From a bacterium (GTDB lineage: Bacteria > Pseudomonadota > Alphaproteobacteria > Micavibrionales > UBA2020), in the NCBI GenBank assembly GCA_029945425.1, contig JAQSDV010000002.1:1185960-1249959 (forward strand): a stretch of 64,000 bases of DNA, in the 5' to 3' direction. A program made the position numbers and the translations under genes. Below, one piece after another: positions 57,828 to 63,738 of this stretch. Each line of letters opens with the position of its first letter. Positions within the stretch are counted from its first letter, which is position 1. Below the pieces are notes generated by a model that saw only the letters and a list, made by a program, of their open reading frames with translations, was not told the DNA's origin and searched no databases.

Positions 57828-58185
57828 CGAATTGATAAGTCGAAAGTCACGGCATCCCGCCAACAAAGCCGCTCGTTTCCCGATGGTGGATAAGCGCAAT
57901 CCGTGCGCCAGCATGGCGGCAGTTGGGGCGAGGACAGGCAAGATTCTTGGCTACCTCGTCCATATTGACGTCCCTATGATCGACCTTGATAAGAAGCTGC
58001 ACGGGACTTTGCAGCCACATATAACGTGCAGGAAGATTTATTTACTAGAAAGGCTGGATAGTAGGAGCAAGGCCGTAAACAATAACCAGCTGCTGAAACC
58101 GGATTCTAATGATTTCAAATATTTTTTTGCAACAATACTAGGAAATCAGCCTTTTAACTGGCTTGATATAAATACCTATAGTTAA
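57784..58185 (+). CDS. uncertain ORF, up to 133 aa
   Basis: This reading frame overlaps the NERD gene at the start (GTG 57784) and the convergent ImmA gene at the end. An internal ATG at 57883 would give a shorter protein (MVDKRNPCASMAAVGARTG). I see no known motif and no strong ribosome site. The middle is more GC-rich than its flanks. It may be a small gene or a remnant; support is weak. Confidence 0.3.
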   Translation: MKITLSADSLGISPNELISRKSRHPANKAARFPMVDKRNPCASMAAVGARTGKILGYLVHIDVPMIDLDKKLHGTLQPHITCRKIYLLERLDSRSKAVNNNQLLKPDSNDFKYFFATILGNQPFNWLDINTYS

Positions 58186-59049
58186 AGCGTCATATCTATT
58201 ATAAAAAGTTTCAAAGTAGAATATATGCTCATCCCCGTTATCATCTTTTAAAGTTAGTTCGTCACTTCCTAGAAGGCCGCCGCTTTGTGAGCCACAGTAA
58301 CTTGCAACACCTCTATAAATTTCCAATTCATCAATATGAGAAAAGTTTTCTGCGAATATTGGAGATCGAATAAAATGTTTAATAGTTTCTGTAGAATTCG
58401 ATACCCGATGCGGATGGCGGCTTATTAAACCGAGCATCGGGAGTCTTGCGCCCCTACTTTCCACGAAGCGATATAAAGTTGTAGAAATTGTGTTTCCAAA
58501 GCGTTTGTGTAGATTCCTTACGCTATCCATGGACGGAGGCATATCTTTAGCCTCCTGCATAAAACGTTCACGTAAAAATAGAAGACGTCCTGCTGCATAG
58601 TTAGCTTCTGCTTCTACTTGCTCATGGCAATCACGCGACAATGTTTGGTCGTTGTCTCCTAACATCATGTCATCGTGCCAAGGTATCAAGCTGTGCCCTA
58701 TTTCATGTGCTTCATTCCATCTATGCTTTTTCTCAGGAAGATTTGAATCCAGTAAAATCCTCTTACGATCAGGTAAATACAACGCTTTTAGAGACAGTTT
58801 TTTGATTACATCAATAATTAGGGTAGGGCGATGATAAACTTGTATTGTTGCCACCCGAATACGATTGATAACCTCGCTTGCAAGACCGGGATCATCAGCA
58901 GTATAGAATCCTCTATCAAGCTTGAGTAAAGCTCGGACATCATCCAGCTTCAACGGTGGCTCAGGATTGCCCAATCCTTTAATCACGCGCTCAATACGCT
59001 GATCAATGTCTTGTTCGGTTCGTTGACTGAGAATTCTATTTTTGGACAA
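58138..59049 (-). CDS. ImmA/IrrE-family metallopeptidase
   Basis: This zinc metallopeptidase has HEIGH at residues 115-119 (WNEAHEIGHSLIPW), followed by the third-ligand region HEQVEAEANYAAGRLL. ImmA-type peptidases cleave cognate XRE repressors and induce mobile elements on DNA damage. Here the gene is 10 nt downstream of an XRE gene. At 303 residues it is longer than phage ImmA; the C-terminal ~130 residues are of unknown type. It is AT-rich, like the surrounding cargo. Confidence 0.88.
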   Translation of the reverse strand: MSKNRILSQRTEQDIDQRIERVIKGLGNPEPPLKLDDVRALLKLDRGFYTADDPGLASEVINRIRVATIQVYHRPTLIIDVIKKLSLKALYLPDRKRILLDSNLPEKKHRWNEAHEIGHSLIPWHDDMMLGDNDQTLSRDCHEQVEAEANYAAGRLLFLRERFMQEAKDMPPSMDSVRNLHKRFGNTISTTLYRFVESRGARLPMLGLISRHPHRVSNSTETIKHFIRSPIFAENFSHIDELEIYRGVASYCGSQSGGLLGSDELTLKDDNGDEHIFYFETFYNRYDALTIGIYIKPVKRLIS

Positions 59050-59059
59050 AATTGGCCTA

Positions 59060-59539
59060 TTACTTCTTGCTCAATATGGCAACGAAGGCTTCCAAAGCTG
59101 CACTTTCTTGCGCCGTAAGTGCATCAACAGATTCAGAACGCGCAGCAAACTTGACAGCCTCTTGATGTAGAGAGGCGTCTCTAGGGGCGGTTAGTCCCGC
59201 AATCTGCATGAGTTTTGGACGCTCTATTCCGAAGTAATTTGCTAATTGATATACTGTACGTAATTCAGGTCTATGTCGTGTGTCGTCCTCAATTTCAATT
59301 AGCTCTAAAACATCAACGTCTGCTTTTTGCGCTAGTATCTCTACTGTCAATTTATGGTTACGCCGCATCAATGCTATAAAACGTCCGAACGCAATGTTCG
59401 GCTCATCTGGCAAGTTAGCAGCCGCGCCAAATTTTCCTTCAAAACTAGGGTCAATAGCCACTACACCTGCGCGAATATCAGCACCATCTTCTTGCGCAGC
59501 CATACGAGCGCACCAATCTCTTGTAATATTAAATTTCAT
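59060..59539 (-). CDS. XRE-family helix-turn-helix regulator
   Basis: A central helix-turn-helix (GRFIALMRRNHKLTVEILAQ ... IEIEDDTRHRPELRTVYQLA) is typical of XRE/cI-type regulators. The flanking N-terminal ~50 residues and C-terminal ~40 residues are unusual. It is probably the repressor that ImmA (next gene) cleaves, so the pair would control the element or its cargo (inference). Confidence 0.82.
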   Translation of the reverse strand: MKFNITRDWCARMAAQEDGADIRAGVVAIDPSFEGKFGAAANLPDEPNIAFGRFIALMRRNHKLTVEILAQKADVDVLELIEIEDDTRHRPELRTVYQLANYFGIERPKLMQIAGLTAPRDASLHQEAVKFAARSESVDALTAQESAALEAFVAILSKK

Positions 59540-59541
59540 GT

Positions 59542-60168
59542 CTAACCTCCTCTCCTTATAAAGGCTTCTGCTTGCTCTGGTGTCATTTCAAAGTATTTAA
59601 GATTCTGGTAGTCTGGATCAGCTCCCATATCTGTCATTCCAATTTTGGTATAGAAATCATCTGCCTGTGGCAGTGAATGTAGCCCTATACGTCCTTTAAA
59701 CTCTTCACTCTTGCTCCAGTCAATCGCGGCTCTTACCAACACACTGCCGACACCGCGATAGTTCGGTGGAACAAAAAGGTCTTTACGATTCCAAGGCGCT
59801 GATTCCACATATTCAACATAGACAAGGTGTGAGCCCTTTTGTTCGGTCAAGCGACACCGCTTTGTTGTCGTATCAAGAATCATCAACCCTTGGGTCATAT
59901 CCTTACACATCAAGCTAACGCACGGAGACGCAAGGTATCCTTGAAAAGCTTTCGTTTTCTTGCGCCAATCCCAGTGACGGCTTTGAGGCCACTCCTTATA
60001 GGGGACGCCTGCTTCGTGAAGCCTTTTAAGTGCCCCGAACAGTTCTGGTACCCATGCGCCTTCCCAATCCGCAAGCTGCTTATCTGTTATCGCATCCCAT
60101 AGTTCTGCATCTTCAACCTCACCAGATGCCCCTTTTAATAGGGCAACCGGGCTAATAGTCACGGTCAT
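59542..60168 (-). CDS. GNAT acetyltransferase, toxin-like partner of RHH protein
   Basis: The C-terminal GNAT fold has the acetyl-CoA loop PPNYRGVGSVLVRAA (Q/RxxGxG/A type) and LPQADDFYTKIGMTDMG. The N-terminal half is an extra domain. It overlaps a small RHH gene by ATGA. RHH-GNAT pairs are a known toxin-antitoxin class in which the GNAT acetylates aminoacyl-tRNA. Toxicity here is inferred; an ordinary acetyltransferase with a regulator is the alternative. Confidence 0.78.
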   Translation of the reverse strand: MTVTISPVALLKGASGEVEDAELWDAITDKQLADWEGAWVPELFGALKRLHEAGVPYKEWPQSRHWDWRKKTKAFQGYLASPCVSLMCKDMTQGLMILDTTTKRCRLTEQKGSHLVYVEYVESAPWNRKDLFVPPNYRGVGSVLVRAAIDWSKSEEFKGRIGLHSLPQADDFYTKIGMTDMGADPDYQNLKYFEMTPEQAEAFIRRGG

Positions 60169-60380
60169 AACATCATTACCTCAGCTTTTTCTTTAGTCTT
60201 ATCATCCTCGAAGAATAGCTTGTCCCCCTTTTCAACGCGCACTTCGACTACTTGATATAAGCGCAGTGCCTGCCTCAAAACCGTAGTCTTGCTTAATTCC
60301 TTCTTCTTAGAGAGTTGTTCCAGCACGTCCATTTCTGCCTCAGTAAGATTGAGCGTCATGGTGCGCTTTAAATTTGCCAT
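60165..60380 (-). CDS. ribbon-helix-helix protein, putative antitoxin
   Basis: This 71-residue protein has a beta strand (RTMTLNLTEAEMDVL) and two helices (LSKKKELSKTTVLRQALRLY) of the RHH fold, then an acidic-basic tail that could bind the GNAT. A perfect ribosome site AAGGAGGT is 6-8 nt upstream, and a strong promoter precedes it. It is translationally coupled to the GNAT gene. Confidence 0.82.
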   Translation of the reverse strand: MANLKRTMTLNLTEAEMDVLEQLSKKKELSKTTVLRQALRLYQVVEVRVEKGDKLFFEDDKTKEKAEVMML

Positions 60381-60402
60381 AATAGTACCTCCTTATTCTT
60401 TC

Positions 60403-60429
60403 ATTATAGGAAAAAAAGGTAAAAAGTCA
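60403..60429 (-). promoter_or_regulatory. promoter of the RHH-GNAT operon
   Basis: On the minus strand TTGACT (60429-60424) and a perfect TATAAT (60408-60403) are 15 nt apart, in a very AT-rich gap. The start of transcription would be about 15 nt before the AAGGAGGT site. The -10 is ideal; the spacing is short. Confidence 0.65.
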
Positions 60430-60566
60430 ATTAAAAATGGCTAAAGAATGTTATTGAAATAAGTACTAATTAGCTATATAATAAGTAAATATAGTGGATA
60501 ATTTGAATATCAAGTGGCCACTAATAAAAACCCCAGAACTACTAACCCCTTTGAAAGGATTGATTA

Positions 60567-60881
60567 ATGGAAAACGAGACACAGAATCAAGCACCGAAAT
60601 CACCACAGGAACAAGCATCGATGGACGCGAAAGGCCACAACCCCGAGGTTAGGCCGAAGCTGTACGAAATCCTCGTCGATAAGCACCCGTTCAAGGTGGC
60701 CTCCCCCGAGACAGTGGCTGGCATCCTCAAACTGGTCGATAAGACTGTCGACAAATGGCATCTCCAGATCAAGCTGAAAGGCGGAGCACGCGAAATTCTG
60801 GACCCCGACAAGAAGATCAATCTTGAGCGTCCGGGTATCGAGCGTTTCGAGACCGTGCCGAAAGAATGCGACAATGGCTAA
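60567..60881 (+). CDS. ubiquitin-like protein (multiubiquitin-type beta-grasp domain)
   Basis: A disordered N-terminus (ENETQNQAPKSPQEQ) precedes one beta-grasp domain (residues ~31-98): PKLYEILVDKHPFKVASPET, GILKLVDKTVDKWHLQIKLK, and LERPGIERFETVPKE. This is the pattern of Pfam Multi_ubiq domains. The protein ends CDNG rather than in a GG tail, so processing or a noncanonical end is implied. Ribosome site AAAGGA precedes ATG 60567. The stop overlaps the E2-like gene by 8 nt. It is a single UBL, not a polyubiquitin. Confidence 0.8.
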   Translation: MENETQNQAPKSPQEQASMDAKGHNPEVRPKLYEILVDKHPFKVASPETVAGILKLVDKTVDKWHLQIKLKGGAREILDPDKKINLERPGIERFETVPKECDNG

Positions 60882-61371
60882 GGCTTCAAGAATGGATTTC
60901 GACCTTCCAGAAGAAGATGTCGAGTTCTTGGAACGCTTCGGTCTAGCATGGGAAACTGTCATGGAGGGTGGCATGAGAATGCTCATTCTCCATGATTTCC
61001 CGCTACCTGAGCCGTTCGACCCGTCTAAAGTTGCTTTGCATGTCAGAGTCCCGCAAAACTATGATAGCGGTGCAGTGCTGGATATGTTTTACACCTCGCC
61101 GACAGTTTCCCGGAAAGATAAAAAAGCAATTCCAGCTTTCACAGATGCTGGTATGCACGCAGGTCGGCAATGGTGGCAATGGTCTAGGCATCGCAGTAAG
61201 GATGGCAACAAGTGGCGTCCGGGTGAAGATAGACTTGACGGCGACGACGAGTTTGAACTACAGGAGAAAAGCATCACGCATGGATATTATACTCATCGCT
61301 CTCAACCGGGGGAGAGTAAGGCGCTGAAACGCTTTTTTGCCGCAGGCGACAGGATATTGAGGAAGTCTTAA
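60874..61371 (+). CDS. Prok-E2_E-like E2/UBC-fold protein lacking cysteine
   Basis: The sequence follows the prokaryotic E2 family E plan: LPEEDVEFLERFGLAWETVM, PLPEPFDPSKVALHVRVPQ, YDSGAVLDMFYTSPTV, and the WWQWSRH ... WRPGEDRLDG stretch. The protein (165 aa) contains no cysteine at all, so it cannot form the thioester of classical E2 enzymes. Conserved histidines and serines remain (WSRHRS, THRSQ). ATG 60874 overlaps the UBL stop by 8 nt; ATG 60892 is possible. Noncanonical bacterial ubiquitination-like operons with UBL, E2-like and DUF6527 genes are known. Confidence 0.78.
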   Translation: MAKASRMDFDLPEEDVEFLERFGLAWETVMEGGMRMLILHDFPLPEPFDPSKVALHVRVPQNYDSGAVLDMFYTSPTVSRKDKKAIPAFTDAGMHAGRQWWQWSRHRSKDGNKWRPGEDRLDGDDEFELQEKSITHGYYTHRSQPGESKALKRFFAAGDRILRKS

Positions 61372-61372
61372 A

Positions 61373-61720
61373 ATGAAATTTCTCAAATGGCTTCTCCATT
61401 GGTTCATAAGCCTCTTTCATCGACAAGATGTAGCTATCCCACTCTATCGCTATGTATTTGTCGAAGACCGCCCAGATAAGACAGAAAATTATGCAGTATA
61501 TGTCTTGGGAACTAAAGAAAACCCATGGCAGGTCGCGTTTCATTGCCCATGTCAATGTGGAGATGTTATCGAACTCTTTACAAACAAACAGGCACGACCT
61601 AGATGGGATATAGAATTTGAAGCTAATGGATTGGTTACTCTTTACCCCTCTGTCTTTAGGAAGCAGGGCTGCAAATCACATTTCTTTTTGAGAAATGGAC
61701 GGATCGAATGGTGTCCATAG
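61373..61720 (+). CDS. DUF6527-like zinc-binding protein of UBL operons
   Basis: This 115-residue protein starts 1 nt after the E2-like gene. A basic, hydrophobic N-terminus (MKFLKWLLHWFISLF) may be a membrane anchor. The rest has the DUF6527 cysteine pattern: FHCPCQCGDVIEL, RKQGCKSHFFLRNGRIEWC. DUF6527 proteins accompany UBL and E2-like genes in bacteria, with a suggested peptidase role. The N-terminal helix is unusual for the family as I know it. No E1/ThiF or JAB gene follows; the operon ends here. Confidence 0.78.
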   Translation: MKFLKWLLHWFISLFHRQDVAIPLYRYVFVEDRPDKTENYAVYVLGTKENPWQVAFHCPCQCGDVIELFTNKQARPRWDIEFEANGLVTLYPSVFRKQGCKSHFFLRNGRIEWCP

Positions 61721-61888
61721 CAGGTCTTAGAAAAATGGTGGGATAAGAAAACAAAGCTGGTTCAAATGGACTAGATAAAAGTCTAATAAACGACTTTGGC
61801 GGTTGTCTGACTTACACGGGTTCTTACACAGTTGACTTTTTGAAGTTGAATTGTATAATAAATTCAATCCGTTGGTGTTACCCTGAAA
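61721..61888. other. right end of element, noncoding
   Basis: No convincing gene is present between the DUF6527 gene and the right junction. The end near attR (TGTTACCCTGAAA) and the left end (CCCTGTTAACA) place TGTTA/TAACA inverted arms around the core in the predicted circular form, possible integrase-binding sites. Confidence 0.5.
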
Positions 61889-61946
61889 GGACTTAAAATC
61901 CGCAGGGAGCAATCCCGTGGGGGTTCAAGTCCCCCCGCCTGCACCA
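61889..61946 (+). pseudogene. attR core and 3' half of the split tRNA-Leu(UAA)
   Basis: GGACTTAAAA (61889-61898) is the right junction. Positions 61899-61946 are the missing 48 nt of the tRNA starting at 55357: anticodon-stem strand TCCGC, variable arm GGGAGCAATCCCG, T-arm, acceptor strand CGCCTGC and CCA. Element DNA upstream of the core does not restore a 5' half, so this copy cannot be transcribed as a tRNA. Confidence 0.88.
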
Positions 61947-62128
61947 CTTGAAATTGGCAGTGTTTTCCGCGCTTTATTAATTTCTAAATTATTTTTAAGG
62001 CGCCGCTCAACTCTCGCCTCGCTAGGCGAAGGCGATTATTTGAATGTAATAGATGTTTAAGAGGCTGATATGACACGCATCCGTTACGCGCCTAACTTAC
62101 ACAGTATTTGCACGGTTTCTGATGACGT
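61947..62128. other. intergenic region after split tRNA
   Basis: I see no gene here. A short AT-rich stretch is followed by an imperfect palindrome with TCGCCT around CTAGGCGA (near 62015-62030). It could terminate transcription from the small minus-strand gene or from the former tRNA. Confidence 0.4.
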
Positions 62129-62359
62129 TTACGGGCGGGGCGGCAGGCCCCAAGAATATTTGACCGGGGTTCTGGCTTCATATCCGCCGATTTTCTGTTG
62201 CGTCGTAGCGGGTGCGGAAACTTCGGGCAGTTTGTGTTTGTCAGTATTGTTCACGACAGTTTGGATGCCGTATCCCGCGCCGAAAAGTGCGGTGCTGACA
62301 AGCGCGTAGGTCAGGAAGATTTTCGCGAGGCGCTTGCGCGGGGTGCTTTTGTTTTTCAT
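62129..62359 (-). CDS. small single-pass membrane protein, 76 aa
   Basis: A basic N-terminus (MKNKSTPRKRLAK) is followed by one helix (IFLTYALVSTALFGAGYGI) and a polar, probably periplasmic tail. No family is recognised. It starts 12 nt after the porin gene on the same strand and is likely cotranscribed. Confidence 0.6.
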   Translation of the reverse strand: MKNKSTPRKRLAKIFLTYALVSTALFGAGYGIQTVVNNTDKHKLPEVSAPATTQQKIGGYEARTPVKYSWGLPPRP

Positions 62360-62371
62360 GACAATATTCCC

Positions 62372-63115
62372 TTAAGGAAAGGATCTTGAGATCGTGCCGA
62401 CGACGCGGGATTCGCAACCGTCGGAGCAGTCGCCGTTGCTGAGGTCGGTGTCGTAATACGACACGCCCAAGGTGAATTTTTCCCAAGTGTAGGAAAGTCC
62501 TGCCGTCCAATCCGTATAATCCGCAACACCGAAGGCGGCATTGTCGTCTATGGACTGATGGCCGACGGCAGCGTTGGCGGTGATGCCGGTATCCAGAACG
62601 GGAAGGCTGGCCGCGCCGTTGACGTAAACGGCGGTGCCCGAACCCGCAAAATAGTCGGGGGAAACATAGAATGCTCCCGTGAGCGTGGCAGGACCTTCGG
62701 GCACGGATGCCGCAAGCTTGCCTTCCCAGTAATCGTAATCAAGCCCGCTATCCGCGCCGGTGTAGGCGTAATAGACCACGCCCGCATCCAACGATGCGGG
62801 ACCCCATGACCATTTATAGCCGCCGGAAAAGTCGAGTTCCAGACTCGCTTCGTCGCCATCGTTGAAATCGACGTTCGATCCCCAGAGGCCGAGATATGGG
62901 CCGGTTGCCTGCCCGAAATTGATTGCGCCCTGCAATGCGGGGCTTTCGTCGGTTTGTGTGATGCCCCGAAAAACGTAGTCGCTGGCGACGGCGACGCTGC
63001 CGGAGGGATTGGCGAAAAAGTCATAGGCAGACCCATGCGCCGCATCTTCCGCAATGGCGGCAAGGGGCATCAGGCAGGTGCTGGCGATCAGCAAAGCAGG
63101 AAGAAGGTTTTTCAT
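62372..63115 (-). CDS. TorF-family putative porin
   Basis: An N-terminal signal peptide (LLPALLIASTCLMPLAAIAE, cleavage near residue 23) precedes an outer-membrane beta-barrel of the TorF/Gcw_chp type: SVAVASDYVFRGITQTDESP, GPYLGLWGSNVDFNDGDEA and regularly alternating strands. The C-terminus ends in aromatic IGT-ISRSFP. It is divergent from the kdp leader genes, and a KdpE-like repeat lies 57 nt upstream on its strand, suggesting co-regulation with potassium uptake (inference). Confidence 0.88.
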   Translation of the reverse strand: MKNLLPALLIASTCLMPLAAIAEDAAHGSAYDFFANPSGSVAVASDYVFRGITQTDESPALQGAINFGQATGPYLGLWGSNVDFNDGDEASLELDFSGGYKWSWGPASLDAGVVYYAYTGADSGLDYDYWEGKLAASVPEGPATLTGAFYVSPDYFAGSGTAVYVNGAASLPVLDTGITANAAVGHQSIDDNAAFGVADYTDWTAGLSYTWEKFTLGVSYYDTDLSNGDCSDGCESRVVGTISRSFP

Positions 63116-63171
63116 GTTTTAAATCCTCGTCTGGTTTACCCGGAGCGTGACGAATTTCGCGTGAGTCGTCT

Positions 63172-63191
63172 TGTAAAAAGGATGTAAAAAG
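63172..63191 (-). promoter_or_regulatory. KdpE-like direct-repeat operator, site 1
   Basis: On the minus strand TTTTTACA occurs twice, 11 bp apart (63191-63172). The E. coli KdpE site is a T-rich 17-mer ending TTTTTACA with the same period. It faces the porin gene. Confidence 0.55.
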
Positions 63192-63213
63192 CGCGCCCCG
63201 ATTCACCAGAAAA

Positions 63214-63232
63214 TTTTTTACGGGCTTTTTAT
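63214..63232 (+). promoter_or_regulatory. KdpE-like direct-repeat operator, site 2
   Basis: TTTTTAC at 63215-63221 and TTTTTAT at 63226-63232 repeat with an 11-bp period. The site is about 47 nt upstream of the small ORF at 63279. Confidence 0.5.
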
Positions 63233-63278
63233 GCGACAGCGCAGGCGCGCGGGCGGAGAATGAAGGGAGGAGGATTTC

Positions 63279-63455
63279 ATGCCCAGCATGGCCCAGATTT
63301 ATCTTGTTCAAATCGCGGCATTCGCGCTCACGCAGGCAGGTGCCGCGATTCTCGGCGACATGCTTTTCGCGCCCATGCGCGCGCGACGGCTGATCGCCGG
63401 TATCGGTTGCATCGTTATGGCAGCCGCCATTTTCTATGAAACAGCGCCGCGCTGA
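63279..63455 (+). CDS. small membrane protein ahead of kdp operon, 58 aa
   Basis: ATG 63279 follows a strong ribosome site (GGGAGGAGG). The protein has two short helices (IYLVQIAAFALTQAGAAIL and LIAGIGCIVMAAAIFYETA) joined by a basic loop (MRARR). No family is known to me. It lies between KdpE-like sites 2 and 3 and points toward kdpFA, so a role in potassium homeostasis is possible. Confidence 0.65.
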   Translation: MPSMAQIYLVQIAAFALTQAGAAILGDMLFAPMRARRLIAGIGCIVMAAAIFYETAPR

Positions 63456-63481
63456 ATGCACAAGGATACCGCGTGAGGACG

Positions 63482-63500
63482 TTTTTACGGCATTTTTACA
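63482..63500 (+). promoter_or_regulatory. KdpE-like direct-repeat operator, site 3
   Basis: TTTTTAC at 63482-63488 and TTTTTACA at 63493-63500 repeat with an 11-bp period, about 53 nt before the 31-aa ORF that begins the kdpF-kdpA run. A possible -10 (TATAGG) follows near 63527. Confidence 0.6.
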
Positions 63501-63553
63501 GGACTTACACGCGGCAAAGCTCCAAATATAGGCATAAGGACAAGGAGTAAAAC

Positions 63554-63649
63554 ATGGACTGGATATATCTGCTGCAACTGCTCGGTTTCGCGCTCATAGG
63601 CCTTGGTTTTATCAAGCTGGCCGTAAAACTGGCGGAGGAAAAAGAATGA
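63554..63649 (+). CDS. 31-aa membrane microprotein preceding kdpF
   Basis: ATG 63554 follows AAGGAG. The product is one helix (WIYLLQLLGFALIGLGFI) with a charged end (KLAEEKE). It is KdpF-like in size but not in sequence. The stop overlaps kdpF by ATGA, so both are cotranslated. It was too small to notice by length alone; its place in the operon supports it. Confidence 0.7.
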   Translation: MDWIYLLQLLGFALIGLGFIKLAVKLAEEKE

Positions 63650-63738
63650 CGTTTCTTTACGCGGCAATGGGCGTGCTGGTGATTGCCCTGTTCATATACT
63701 TGTTTATCGCTCTTCTCAAGCCGGAGTTGTTCCCATGA
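63646..63738 (+). CDS. kdpF: potassium-transporting ATPase subunit KdpF
   Basis: This 30-residue single-helix peptide (MGVLVIALFIYLFIALLKPE) has the KdpF pattern ending in LLKPELFP. KdpF stabilises the KdpABC complex in the inner membrane. It overlaps the upstream microprotein and kdpA, each by 4 nt. Confidence 0.88.
   Translation: MTFLYAAMGVLVIALFIYLFIALLKPELFP

Larger units (their letters stand above)
55385..61898. mobile_element. ~6.5 kb integrative element in tRNA-Leu(UAA) anticodon loop
   Basis: The element is bounded by the 10-bp repeats and is ~6504 bp (one core counted). It encodes a tyrosine integrase, a full tRNA-Leu(UAA) with group I intron, a NERD nuclease, an unknown ORF, an ImmA/XRE pair, an RHH/GNAT pair and a three-gene UBL cassette. 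It has no relaxase, primase, replication or capsid gene I can recognise, so it is probably a non-autonomous or satellite element. Several cargo genes are more AT-rich than the chromosome. The empty-site sequence would be the intact tRNA. Transfer mechanism is unknown. Confidence 0.85.
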
